NCBI GenBank assembly: GCA_035610835.1 | Contig: CM069447.1 | Location: 58,845,048-58,909,047, forward strand | Direction of reading: 5' to 3' | DNA from: Ophiura sarsii | Taxonomy: Eukaryota > Echinodermata > Ophiuroidea > Amphilepidida > Ophiuridae | DNA length: 64,000 bases | Shown: positions 1 through 11,431 of the stretch, one piece after another | Position numbering within the stretch: position 1 is the first letter of the stretch | Layout of the letters: each line of letters begins with the position of its first letter | Notes under the pieces: generated by a model | The model's database searches: none | Told to the model about the DNA's origin: nothing | What the model saw: only the letters and a program-made list of their open reading frames with translations | Position numbers and translations under genes: made by a program

Positions 1-499
1 GACTTCTAAAGCCCGCCTAATAATCAATATTTAATGACAAGTAATGGAATATTGAATTGAAAATGCTGTAGAAAAACATTTTGGAGTATACCGGTAATCA
101 TGGTAATGCGCCACATAATATTTACTGCGCAGTCCATAATTATTAGCAACACTGCAGTGCCCATAGGGATATTTCTCAGGAAGGTCAGTGCCAAACACGA
201 ACTAGAGTAATTATAACAGCTTGACCTGTAGGTGTCTATACATGTCAGGTAAAAGCACAATATTTAGACTCATATCCAACTTCATTCGACAACTTCGAGT
301 GTGTGTATTTCAAAAGATGTGTCTAAATAATTGATTGATATCACACCTCTCGTGCAACTTGCCGCAAAATGATTTGAAATACCTTTAATTTAATAATTTA
401 TAAGTCTTCTTTTGCAAAGTAATGTCAAAAGGAACCAGTAGTCACTGGCCATGTGATAAAATCATCCCGAATGTATATTAACGCAGTGTATTGTTGAAA
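1..499. other. Intergenic, no gene seen
   Basis: AT-rich sequence with only short chance reading frames. I recognise no coding or RNA feature here. Confidence 0.5.
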
Positions 500-700
500 C
501 GTCGCAATATATGTGCTTAATACAAAGGATGTGAGTTCTAGCCCCGCTACGGCCATCATGTTTTGTATCCTTGGGCAAGGTACTTTGTGGTTAAGAAGTC
601 ACGTAGAAATGGGGGTCCCGTGCATCGGAAGAGCAATACCCGATCACGTTAAAAGGTCACAGACTCCTTCGTAAAGAGTAGGGGATCATCCCGGTCTGTG
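500..700 (+). mobile_element. tRNA-derived SINE-like element
   Basis: The stretch GAGTTCTAGCCCC (535-547) resembles a tRNA B-box (GGTTCGANNCC type). It is followed by CCTTGGGCAAGGTACTTTG (571-589), a motif typical of tRNA-derived SINE bodies in aquatic animals. I could not place an A-box with confidence or find a clear tail, so this is probably a degenerate or 5'-truncated copy. The family assignment rests on established SINE structure; the limits are approximate. Confidence 0.5.
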
Positions 701-805
701 TCTATACACACGTATCTGTCTGTACACAGACACCCCATACACATATGTACACCCCTCCCGGTCTGTGTCTATGTTTGTGTGTATGTCGCAACTTGGCGCT
801 GCATT
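685..805. repeat. Imperfect tandem repeat with CCCGGTCTGTGTCTAT
   Basis: CCCGGTCTGTGTCTAT occurs at about 691 and again at about 757, separated by CA/TG-rich sequence, giving an imperfect ~66-bp duplication. It runs up to the assembly gap and may have contributed to the gap. Confidence 0.6.
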
Positions 806-905
806 NNNNNNNNNNNNNNNNNNNNNNNNNNNNNNNNNNNNNNNNNNNNNNNNNNNNNNNNNNNNNNNNNNNNNNNNNNNNNNNNNNNNNNNNNNNNNNN
901 NNNNN
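806..905. other. Assembly gap (100 N)
   Basis: Exactly 100 N, a conventional gap of unknown size. It interrupts IgSF copy 1 within its second Ig domain, so the rest of that gene is missing from this window or was never joined. Confidence 0.99.
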
Positions 906-1406
906 CAATATAGCAAATGGTGCAATACTGCATTCTGGGTAATTTGCAGCTGGGAGATATGAAAATATATCTATGGTGACATTTCTTGTATATGTATATG
1001 GAATAAAGTATCTACCCAAGTTATCATCGGATGCATCATATGCAAGCTGACATTGGGTAAATTCCAGTATCCACTTTCACTGCATTTCTTATATAAAGAG
1101 TGGATCTTCCATTATAATATCCAACTCCATACTTTGTGAGTCACCTTCTTTCAGTTCACCGTTTACAGTTAATGTTCTGTTCGAAAATATCCACCTGGTT
1201 TCCTGATGAATGCTTCCATTTGGAAAGGTACCTGTACACTGTACATATACAACTGGTCCATGTTTGCCATCATCATATACCCTTGGTTCTGATACTTTGA
1301 CTGATTGTGCTATAGCAAGACTAACAAGACCAAGAATTATCATAACCAGCAATAGAGATGCAGTAGTAGCGGTCAGCATGCTGTTTATCCGCTTTGGAGC
1401 AGTCAT
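906..1406 (-). pseudogene. IgSF copy 1, frameshifted 5' fragment
   Basis: The minus-strand reading frame starts at 1406 with a signal peptide (about residues 1-34, ending in an AIAQ-type cleavage site). It continues into the same N-terminal V-like Ig domain as copies 2 and 3, with the Cys in YVQC and the Trp in RWIF. Against copy 2 there is a 1-bp deletion near 1135-1138, which truncates the frame after about 105 residues. A compensating extra C at 1055-1057 (GGG on the plus strand) restores the frame through the Y-x-C end of the domain. The start of the second domain (YPECSIAP) reaches the gap at 905. What remains is a 5' fragment with two indels, so probably a pseudogene. Sequencing error at two sites is the alternative, because the restored frames are otherwise clean. 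Confidence 0.85.
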
Positions 1407-1628
1407 GATGAGTGTCTATCCCCTCTACAACGGTAGTCTTTAATGATAGCATTCAATGACGAGCAATTGTTAAGTGAAATTTTGTTTTGATAGATTAGTT
1501 TAGTTTTCAAAGTACATGAGGCCATCGGCCCAAATACACAAAATATGCGAAACTATGTGTAATACACACTTTATTGTGGGTTGGGTTTTTCTCGCAATCT
1601 ACTTCCTCTTCACCCATTCGATTTTTGT
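1407..1628 (-). other. 5' flank of IgSF copy 1, shared with copies 2 and 3
   Basis: The non-coding sequence upstream of the start codon matches 18422-18656 (copy 2) closely and 28643-28860 (copy 3) more weakly. Shared blocks include GTGTCTATCCCCTCTACAAC and CAATGACGAGCAATTGTT on the plus strand. It presumably contains the promoter and 5' UTR. I see no decisive TATA box. Homology stops abruptly at 1628 and resumes at 11432. Confidence 0.75.
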
Positions 1629-1919
1629 CTCGCCTGATGTAATCAGAAAGAGACTATGTTATGGGCGGTTTTAAAAAAAATGGCTGAGAAATGGGAGATT
1701 GTGTTCCCAAAATTCCAAAATTTCAAATTGGATATATTAATGATTTCTATATCTTATTGTAATCCCAATATATTAAAGTATGTAAAACAAATCAAGAAAC
1801 ACACAAAATAGTCCTCATATTTTTTTTTAACACTATTTATTGTAGAACGTTTCTTTTTTGGGGTAAAATCTCAAAACATTCATTTGTTAAATATTAACAC
1901 AATTATGTTTAAATCAACA

Positions 1920-2165
1920 AGTTTAAGGTACAGCTCATCTCTGGAGGATTGGTAACATTAGAAAATGCAATTTGTTTAGGCCTAAATCAATCAAATTTAA
2001 AAAAAAAAGAGATTTTCCACATAAAACCCTTATTTTCCCCTCAATATAGGGATTTTTAAATTTTTTAAACAAATTATTAATTTAGGTTTGATTTTAATAG
2101 TTTTAAACATCAGAAAATGGTAATATTAAAGTATATGGAATGTTTCAAGTTCATACTACAATCTA
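1920..2165 (+). repeat. Diverged unit of the ~370-bp repeat
   Basis: Resembles the units at 7110-7375 and 7480-7740, sharing for example ATGGAATGTTTCAAGTTCAT. It is separated from them by about 5 kb, which shows rearrangement inside the insertion. Confidence 0.6.
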
Positions 2166-2402
2166 CCACTAGGAACAGCCAAAGTCCGGAAAACACCAGT
2201 TTCCGTCCAGAAATGGCGAGAATTGGCCAGAAATGGCCATAATTGGCCATAATTAGCCAGAATTGGCCAGAAGCACTTGACTCTCCTGGACAATTCTGGC
2301 CATTTCTGGACGATTCTGGCCATTTCCGGACTATCCTGGCCATTTCCGGACTATCCTGGCCATTTCTGGCCGATTCTGGCCGATTCTGGCCAATTCTGGA
2401 CT
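2165..2402. repeat. Simple repeat based on AATTGGCCAGA / TTCTGGCC
   Basis: An irregular array of about 11-bp units with GGCCA cores. Together with its edge (ACAGCCAAAGTCCGG) it forms an inverted counterpart of 6767-6997, so the two arrays face each other across about 4.4 kb. Confidence 0.8.
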
Positions 2403-3700
2403 AGATTGAGCTCAGAAATCTTTTGATTAACTTCAGCAGGAGACAGACTGTCTGCTTAGTAAACACCCAATTAAGTTCTATTGTCAAGATGGTCATAAAG
2501 TTTCTGGCCCAGACATAGCCTTTGTATTGCTGGTAATAAAATCTTCCTGGCAGAAGAAAATAATATTGATTGGATATGGTCACGGCTGGTGCACATGAAA
2601 ATGTAGAAAAATTGTAGTTCATTTCATTTTACTTGTACATAGCTTCTAAGATATAACTTCTAGTTTTCATTCATTATAGCAATAAGTAACCAGAGGGGTG
2701 GGGGCCTATACATTGATAAATAAACAATGAAGATGGTAAAGTCTTGTCTGTTCACTTTTATTTCTGTTACACAGGCGCGGATCCAGAATTTCTTTAGGGG
2801 GGGGGGGAGGGCCCAAAAATTGAAATTGTGCTGGTACCACCAAAGCTGTGCACAGCACAGTTCTCCGAGCTATGCTCGGACAGGGGGGAGTCTGAGGGAA
2901 ATGTGCCCCCTCCGAAGTAGATTTTTTTTCTCAATTTTCGAACTATCTGGTGTATACTTTTGAGCAATATTTTATCGAAAAGCCACCTCTAAATTTCCAA
3001 TAAATATTTTGTTTTTATCAATGCAAGAAAGAAGTTAAGCATAATACTAATATTTTCTTGATTTAAGTATAGATTTTTCAAAAACTCGAACAGGGGGGGG
3101 GGGGGGGGGGATCTAAATTGGATTTTTTTTCCCTTCAATTTTCAAACCCATTTGGTGCCATTTGGTTTGTACTTTTGAGCAATACTTTATTGTAAAGCAA
3201 TCACTTTATTTCCGATTAATTTTGGCTTTTTATTCTGGCCTATGCCAGAAAGAAGTTAAACTATATAGTTACAATGTACCTCCAAAGTATCAACGTATGT
3301 ACATGTATGTATCCCGACCAACTTCCAATAAACTTCAAACGTTCTTTACTAGTGTCCATCGCATGCCTACCCTCCCGCCTTGTTGTACCTCCTCCTCTGC
3401 CACCCTTTTCTTTTTGCTTTTTCGTTTGTCCCCTCTTCTTCCTCTCTATTTCCCTTTTTTTTGGGTGGAGGTGGGGGGGGGGCAGGCCATCCTGCTTTTA
3501 CACCCCCCCCCCCCCCCCCCCCCCCATGAAATACCTAGCTATGAAACTGATCCTTACATGTAGTTAAACCAGGCTTCAAATTTCAAATAAGTTCCACTTC
3601 AGAAGAATATGTGGAAGGTCTTTTATGTGGCACTGTAAAACCATTATCACTTAAGTACTAATAGGGTCATTGGTACATGGTTTGAAAAAAGTGAGTAATT
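2403..3700. other. Intergenic with poly-G/poly-C tracts and a diverged duplication
   Basis: Contains poly-G tracts near 2799 and 3091, and a G tract plus a long C tract near 3473-3524. A diverged direct duplication of about 195 bp has copies near 2925-3070 and 3120-3275, both with AGAAAGAAGTTAA. Reading frames across the C/G tracts encode only low-complexity sequence. Confidence 0.5.
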
Positions 3701-3955
3701 TGATTGAATGCACTGACAGATAATCCACTTCAACTATCAAGTATCAATAAAGATTCACAAAAGAGCAGTATACTTCAAGTTGAAGTAGCTATTGATTAAA
3801 TATACTAATTCCAAGGTTCATTTCACCCATATATTAGACAATTATCTCCTCCACTTCCTCAACCACCCTGACTAATCATGCTTTAACAAGCTGTATTAAT
3901 TAAATAAAAAGGGATGGAATTGTTTCCCTCTTCGTTAAATTGCCGTTAAAATAAG
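3701..3955. other. Intergenic, no feature seen
   Basis: AT-rich; nothing recognised. Confidence 0.4.
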
Positions 3956-4195
3956 CCCAAACACAAGTCAATCTCATAGGGTAATAAGAACAATTTGTGG
4001 GGTTGCGTCAGGAGGACATAGAGCCTATACATTATAAGACTAACTTTTTTGAAAAAAAAATCAGTTCCTAAGACCCTATTTTTCGTCATAAAATCCACTC
4101 CGTTCAGTACTTTAGCCCCCCCCCCCCCCCCTTGTTGAGACCCTGGTTGGTACACCCCTACCCCAAAAAAAGTTGAGTGTCCCCCACCCAGTTTT
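3956..4195 (-). repeat. Partial copy of the poly-C hAT-like family
   Basis: Shares blocks such as ATCCACTC, GTTGAG and ACCCCTACCC with the complete element at 29238-29672 and the copy at 35838-36180, including the characteristic internal poly-C tract. Confidence 0.65.
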
Positions 4196-6766
4196 TCAGT
4201 TTCCACATTCAATTCGCTTTCTATAAATATATACTTTAACACTTTTATTAACTTTTTTCAAACTTAGAAGGAAACAATTGAGAATCAAAAGTGCAACTGT
4301 TGACACTTCCCTTAACTCTTTGCAATAATAGATTTACAGGTGTAAACCAATTAGGCTCACTCGCTCCAACCAGCTATAGAGTACTAATCAATAATTCATT
4401 CAATAAGTAGATTGATTGGTTAAGTGCTGGGATGATAGGCTTTCTTATGCTCTCTTTAATCTTGGAAATGAATGAATGATACACTGAATGGAGGACATTG
4501 ATACTATTTGATACTATTTGATAATAAGGGCAAGGCATATTACACACATTTTGTGTAGTGCCTTGATAAGGGTAAGGGTACCATACTTGAATTGAATTTG
4601 AAAGCCTATTAAAATTGATTATTTTTACTGTTTCACTGCCCGTATCCAAAATATTCAATGTTTTTAAATTTAGGACTTTCATTTCCTATCTTCTAACGTT
4701 GATATCACTATTACATATGATAAAGTATTAACAAAGAACAATTAAAAAAGAAAATTGAAGAGGACTCAAAAAAGTCACCTCGCCCGTTTATTGAAACCTG
4801 AAACAATAAATTTAGAATGAAGACTGACTGATCTTCGTTAGCGTGAAAAAATGGTTTGTTTATTGATCATTATTTGACTTTTTTGAAGGAGAATTACTCC
4901 GTAAAATAACACTTGTATTAAAAAAATATCATGTAATTCATTATGTATGAATCCTTTAGCCCCCCCCCCCCCAAAAAAAAAAAATTGTCTGAAAGCTTGC
5001 GCATGCATCAAAAGCGGATTTTTTTTTCTTCCATTTTTTACATTTTTGTTATTTGTGTGTCAATTTTTATTCTTACTACTTGAAACCGTTGACACTTTCT
5101 TATTTTTTTTCTTTCTATTTGAAATTAATATTGTGATATAGTTGTGGAATGGAAGGACAATAAAGATAAAAAACAGTAGTAAAACAATGTATAGTCATTC
5201 AATTTTTTTTCTCCATGCATTTCAGACGCGGTATCTTCGGCATTTCACACGCGCAAGCTTTGAGACAAACCTCAACATTTATATATAAATATTTTGATCA
5301 GATTCTGTCTAATGTGGAAAAATCGCAATTCTCAGTGTGAGGCTGTTTCATGACCTCTGTCGTCAAATGCAATGATTTCTGCGTGGAGAGAAAATAGAGT
5401 AGGTGTGCATGACCTACTGGAATCAATTTGGATTGACCTACACAGGGGTTATTATAATCAATAATAACAATTTTAACAATGTAATAATACTAAATAATAA
5501 TCAATAAGCTCACTTAATGTGCAATTTATCTAGAAACAATATCCAATCCAACTCAAGGTGCAAGAAACAGACATCTTATTTGAAAACACAAAATTGTAAA
5601 TGAAAAAGAGTTACCATAACATTGAATTCTGAAACAGAGAAAACTCAGATATGGTCAGGTTGTCATTGTTATACAAGGATTTTTAAGAAACATCACAAAT
5701 GATAACTGTTGATCTGAAAATAAGGCATATCTAGTCCGGGATGGGGGTACTCAACTTTTTGCAGTCGGGGTGTGCTGCCCAAGATCTCTAAAAGACAAGC
5801 GGTTGGAGACAGCACGATCGACTTCGCCTGTTACTCCAGAGGATTTGTGTGATTATATCGACTTATAGAAAATATAGATTTAGCCCATCGTTAATTTAGG
5901 TGAATCAGCTTAGCGCAATTAATTTGCATACAGAGGCCATGACCACAGTTATATTGATTATTGATTGGCCGAAGTATACTTCATGCAATTGTCCCCATAT
6001 ATTTGATAATTTAGTTGTACCTTGTGGGTTGGTAAACTGCTTTATTTATATTTTGTCATATCTGCTATAATCTTATATATATATATTATAGGCTTTCTCT
6101 AGGCTCAATGGTTTGTTTAATTAAAATTGAATCAGGGAAAATGATTTAATGTTGTAGTTTTTGTTAAATCACCAATTCAAATTAACTCTTTCTTCTACAT
6201 CATGATTAATTTGATTGAATTTCTTTCTTCAATTGTCTTGTTTATACTCCTAGTCCTACATCTACATTTTATCCATTAAATTCCAATAGTTACATTCACC
6301 TTTCAAGGTGCAAATTTACTTCAATAAAAAGTATGATTTAGGCCACTTAAAACAATAATAGTTTGTAGCCTTCCCTTACTCCATAATTAAAGTCAGTTTG
6401 TTTCTTTCTGATAAACCATCATTAAACCTAGGAATTATTAAAAGGTCTCAAACAGGGTTGAAAAAAATAGCAAAACTTAAATTGGGAAGAATTTCATGGG
6501 GAATTTCAGCCCCCAAAAAGCTAAAATCAACTTTAAACATTTAAATAGGTATATACCCCATACACCCCCTGTAACCATAAAAGTAGTAACTAGCAAAACA
6601 TCACAGTGCCCAATCTTACTCAAACTGTGTTCACTGACCGTGTCCATATCCAATTAGGAGGATTAAATTCCACCATGAAGTTTTACACAAAGGGATTTCT
6701 GGGTGGAGACTGTTTATGACCCTGATACAGACGCACTGTCTGGACTCTGGAGTCTGGAGTAATCCC
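4196..6766. other. AT-rich interior of the insertion, no gene
   Basis: Contains short poly-C tracts (for example 4961-4972) and a small fragment near 5740-5790 resembling the poly-C family. No reading frame here looks like a conserved protein. Confidence 0.5.
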
Positions 6767-6997
6767 TTCTGGCCATTTACGGACAATTCTGGCCAATTCT
6801 GGCCAATTGTGGACTGTCCTCGCCATTTCCGGACTAAGGTTTGCATTGATTTCACTCACACTGTCGAGCACTGAAATTTCTTAATTGGTTCTGGCCAATT
6901 CTGGCCATTTCTGGCCAATTCTCGCCATTTCTGGCCAATTCTCGCCATTTCTGGACGGAAACTGGTGTTTTCCGGACTTTGGCTGTTCCTAGTGTAC
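6767..6997. repeat. Second GGCCA-core simple repeat, inverted relative to 2165-2402
   Basis: An array of TTCTGGCCAA-type units, ending with GTTTTCCGGACTTTGGCTGT, the reverse complement of the edge of the 2165-2402 array. Confidence 0.8.
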
Positions 6998-8365
6998 GGC
7001 AAAGCAGTGGGCCATTCAAAAGGCATTTCTACATACTTTTGTATTGTGTTACACTCCTGACATTGTAATAACGGTCGATAATAGAAGTTTTGTTGATAGA
7101 AACACTACCTTTAAGTACAAAGTATAGTATCTCAACTTTGGAAGATTGGTAAGCATAAAAAATACAATATCATTATGCCTTTAACCACTAAATTGAAGGA
7201 AAAAAATCAGATTTTCCACACAAAACCCCTATTTTTACACAATAAAGGCCTGTTTTTGTTTTGTTTTACTAATTATTAGTTATTAGGTTTAATTTTAATA
7301 GTTTTAAACATCAGAATATGGCAATATCATAGTATATGGAATGTTTCAAGTTCATACTACAATCTACGGCAAAGCAGTGGGCCATTCAAAATGCATATAA
7401 TACATTTCTACATTGTGTTACACTCCTGACATGTCTAATAATGGTGGATAAAATAGGTTTGGTGGATAAAAAACACAACCTTTAAGTATAAAGTACAGTT
7501 CCTCTCAACTTGGAAGATTAGTAAGCATAGAAAATACAATTTCATTATGCCTTTTAACAACTAAATTGGGAAGAAAATCAGATTTTCCACACAAAACCCC
7601 TATTTTTACATAATAAAGGCCTGTTTTTGTTTTGTTTTAACTAATTATTAGTTAATAGGTTTGATTTTAATAATTTTAAACATCAGAATATGGCCATATC
7701 AAAGGTATACATGGACAGTTTCAAGTTTATATTACAGTTTATGGCACGGCAGTGGGCCATCCAAAATGTATTTACATTTCTACATATTTGTTACACTCCT
7801 GACTGACCCCTATTTACTATCTGTAGTAGACATATTCAATGTAACACAATTTTATTTGTTACTATTTATTAATTTACATCATGTACTACTATAATAAACT
7901 GATATAACTAAATTAAATATATATGGAAGTTTGCAAAATTTAGATGGCATGTCAATGTTACACTCCTGACATTTTGGAGTTCTCCCAGTAAACCTTTGAC
8001 CACAAATGCTATGATGTGATTACCAATGCCATTTGACCATCTATGGCAAGCCAAGTGTATACGTATACAAATTATGGAATGACAAATGCAACCTTTCATC
8101 ATTTTTATTATCAAGCTGGATTAATTTCAATATTTGAGTTTGACTCCTTTCTTCATTTGGACATACTGTAGTGTAACAATCAATAATTTATTGGACTTAT
8201 GCAAGATCAATTTCACAGTGACTCATTCTGAATAAGGTGGACCCTTCAATATTTCAAAATGTATATCTCTGAAATGAATATCAAAGATGGTTTTCTTGTA
8301 CTAGCTTAATAAAAATGCATGTTCAATTTTTATGTAAAAAAAAAGTGTTACACTCCTGACCGTTT
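6998..8365 (+). repeat. ~370-bp direct repeats carrying GTTACACTCCTGAC
   Basis: Two clear units (about 7003-7373 and 7374-7740) and a degraded third share GGCAAAGCAGTGGGCCAT-like starts. The 14-mer GTTACACTCCTGAC recurs without change at 7048, 7417, 7790, 7957 and 8347, the last two outside clear repeat units. Confidence 0.8.
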
Positions 8366-8564
8366 TAGCATCAAAAACGGGCAGAAGTTTTTTTTGCAAC
8401 AAGCAAGGGCCATCATATTCTGGCACAAAGAAATTACTATCTTAGCACATATTTTGGAATAATTGGCTATTCTATAAAAGTTCTTTATATGATCAAAAAC
8501 GGGCAAAATGTTGAATATGCCATTTTCAGCCATTTTTTTTAAAACCGCCCATATCACTCTTTCT

Positions 8565-8625
8565 GTCCGGCGTCTGGCGTATGCCGTCTGGCGTATGCCG
8601 TCCGCCGTCAGCCGTGTGCTAAGAA
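8565..8625 (+). repeat. Short GTCTGGCGTATGCC repeat
   Basis: GC-rich direct repeats of CGTCTGGCGTATGC and relatives mark the junction between the inverted arm at 8521-8563 and the satellite. Confidence 0.7.
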
Positions 8626-8639
8626 ATACCTTTGTGACG

Positions 8640-11300
8640 CGATATCTGGAGATCCGTAAGGCCTATCGTGATGGGACTTGGTGGAGGGAAGGGGGGTGGT
8701 GCGTTCTGTTGCTGATCGATTTTTCAAGGTCATCGGGGGTCATACAAGGTCATCGGGGTCAAATATGCTTACAACTTTTGAGACGCGTTGTGACGCGATA
8801 TCTAGAGATCCGTAAGGCCTATCTTGATGGGACTTGATGTCAGGGAAGGGGGTGGGGTGTTCTTTTGCTGATTAGATTTTCAAGGTCATTGGAGGTCATT
8901 CAAGGTCATCGGGGTCAAATATGGGGTCAAATAAGATCCGTAAGGCCGATCTTGATGGGATTTGGTGGAGGGAAGGGGGTGGTGTGTTCTTTTTGCTGAT
9001 TAAATTTTCAAGGTCATCGGAGGTCATTCAAGGTCATCGGGGTCAAATATGGGGTCAAATAGATCAGTAAGGCCTATCTTGATGGGATTTGGTGGAGGGA
9101 AGGGGGGTGGTGTGTTCTTTTTGCTGATTAAATTTTCAAGGTCACCAGAGGTCATCGGGGTCAAATATGGGGTCAAATAGATCAGTAAGGCCTATATTGA
9201 TGAGATTTGGTGGAGGGAAGGGGAGTGGTGTGTTCTTTTTGCTGAATAAATTTTTAAGGTCATCAGAGGTCATTCAAGGTCATCGAGGGTCAAATAAGAT
9301 CCATAAGGCCTATCTTGATTGGATTTGGTGGAGGGAAGGGGGATGGTGTGTTCTTTTTGTTCTTAATTTTTCGGGGTCATCAGGGGTCAAATATGGGGTC
9401 AAATAGATCAGTAAGGCCTATCTTGATGGAATTTGGTGGAGGGAAGGGGGGGGGGGGTGTGTTCTTTTTGTTGATTAATTTTTCGGGGTCATCGGGGGTC
9501 AAATATGGGGTCAAATAGATCAGTAAGGCCTATCTTGATGGGATTTGGTGGCCGGAAGAGGGATGGTGTGTTCTTTTTGTTGATTAATTTTTCGGGGTCA
9601 TTGGGGGTCAAATATGGGGTCAAATAGATCAGTAAGGCCTATCTTGATGGGATTTGGTGGAGGGAAGGGGGGTGGTGTGTTCTTTTTGTTGATTAATTTT
9701 TCGGGGTCATTGGGGGTCAAATATGGGGTCAAATAGATCAGTAAGGCCTATCTTGATGGGATTTGGTGGAGGGAAGGGGGGTGGTGTGTTCTTTTTGTTG
9801 ATTAATTTTTCGGGGTCATCGGGGTCAAATATGGGGTCAAATAGATCAGTAAGGCCTATCTTGATGGGATTTGGTGGACGGAAGAGGGATGGTGTGTTCT
9901 TTTTGTTGATTAATTTTTCGGGGTCATCGGGGGTCAAATAGATCAGTAAGGCCTATCTTGATGGGATTTGGTGGGCGGAAGAGGGATGGGGTGTTCTTTT
10001 TGTTGATTCTTTTTTCGGGGTCATCGGGGGTCAAATATGGGGTCAAATAGATCAGTAAGGCCTATCTTGATGGGATTTGGTGGACGGAAGAGGGATGGTG
10101 TGTTCTTTTTGTTGATTAATTTTTCGGGGTCATCGGGGGTCAAATATGGGGTCAAATAGATCAGTAAGGCCTATCTTGATGGGATTTGGTGGACGGAAGA
10201 GGGATGGTGTGTTCTTTTTGTTGATTAATTTTTCGGGGTCATCGGGGGTCAAATATGGGGTCAAATAGATCAGTAAGGCCTATCTTGATGGGATTTGGTG
10301 GACGGAAGAGGGATGGTGTGTTCTTTTTGTTGATTAATTTTTCGGGGTCATTGGGGGTCAAATAGATCAGTAAGGCCTATCTTGATGGGATTTGGTGGAG
10401 GGAAGGGGGTGGTGTGTTCTTTTTGTTGATTAATTTTTCGGGGTCCTCGGGGGTCAAATATGGGGTCAAATAGATCAGTAAGGCCTATCTTGATGGGATT
10501 TGGTGGACGGAAGAGGGATGGTGTGTTCTTTTTGTTGATTAATTTTTCGGGGTCATCGGGGTCAAATATGGGGTCAAATAGATCAGTAAGGCCTATCTTG
10601 ATGGGATTTGGTGGAGGGAAGGGGGTGGTGTGTTCTTTTTGTTGATTAATTTTTCGGGGTCATCAGGGGTCATATATGGGGTCAAATAGATCAGTAAGAC
10701 CTATCTTGATGGGATTTGGTGGACGGAAGAGGGATGGTGTGTTCTTTTTGTTGATTAATTTTTCGGGGTCATCGGGGGTCAAATAGATCAGTAAGGCCTA
10801 TCTTGATGGGATTTGGTGGAGGGAATGGGGGTGGTGTGTTCTTTTGGTTGATTAATTTTTCGGGGTCATCGGGGGTCAAATATGGGGTCAAATAGATCAG
10901 TAAGGTCTATCTTGATGGGATTTGGTGGAGGGAAGGGGGGTGGTGTGTTCTTTTTGTTGATTAATTTTTCAAGGTCATCGGAGGTTATTCAAGGTCATCT
11001 GGGGTCAAATAAGATCCGTAAGGCCTATCTTGATGGGATTTGGTGGACGGAAGAGGGATGGTGTGTTCTTTTTGTTGATTAATTTGTCGAGGTCATCTGG
11101 GGTCAAATAAGATCCGTAAGGCCTATCTTGATGTGATTTGGTGGAGGGAAGGGGGTTGGTGTGTTCTTTTTGCTGATTAAATTTTCAAGGTCATCAGAGG
11201 TCATCTGGGGTCAAATAAGATCTGTAAGGCCTATCTTGATGTGATTTGGTGTAGGGAAGGGGTTGGTGTGTTCTTTTTGTTGATTACATTTTCACGGTAT
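8640..11300 (+). repeat. 109/97-bp satellite array, about 24 units
   Basis: The core unit contains CAGTAAGGCCTATCTTGATG, GGATTTGGTGGA, TGTGTTCTTTTTG and GGGGTCATCGGGGGTCAAAT. Steps between CAGTAAGGCC starts (9521, 9630, 9739, 9847, 9944) are 109, 109, 108 and 97. The short form lacks CAAATATGGGGT. Central units are nearly identical. Units at both edges are more diverged and use AGGTCA in place of GGGGTCA. Open reading frames through the array are a by-product of unit length and stop-poor composition. Confidence 0.95.
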
Positions 11301-11431
11301 TACATCCCTTGCATTAACTACAATGCATACCTCTGTGACAGTGCTACATTGTATCATATGTTTCATCATCATTTCTTTCAAGTCACTTTTGATGAACAGG
11401 CGAGACGCGCCGTTCGAGAACCGCCTTGTTA
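11301..11431. mobile_element. Right end of the 9.8-kb insertion
   Basis: Contains CAGGCGAGACGCGCCGTTCG followed by AGAACCGCCTTGTTA, immediately before the resumption of the copy 1 flank. The GC-rich end could form a small hairpin, but it does not end in a canonical Helitron CTRR, so I assign no class. Confidence 0.5.

Larger units (their letters stand above)
1629..11431. mobile_element. 9.8-kb compound insertion in the copy 1 5' flank
   Basis: In copy 2 the flank is continuous across 18655-18656. In copy 1 the same sequence is broken after 1628 and resumes at 11432, with GT present on both sides. Near the two ends lies an inverted 10-mer: GTCTCGCCTG at 1627-1636 and CAGGCGAGAC at 11397-11406. 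A longer inverted repeat around ATGGGCGGTTTTAAAAAAAA joins about 1647-1693 to 8521-8563. The interior has no transposase or reverse transcriptase that I recognise. It holds 11-bp repeats, 370-bp repeats and a 2.6-kb satellite. It may be one large non-autonomous element or several nested ones. Deletion of this block from copy 2 is the alternative. Confidence 0.6.

Noticed and set aside
9167..11082. Repeated Gly/Phe-rich frames with MGSNRSVRPILMGFGGGK-type sequence
   Set aside because: They are readings of the 109-bp satellite. They change frame with each 97/109-bp unit and have no start or family support.
11397..11431. Helitron 3' end
   Set aside because: A GC-rich hairpin-like end is present, but no CTRR terminus or matching TC 5' end could be shown.
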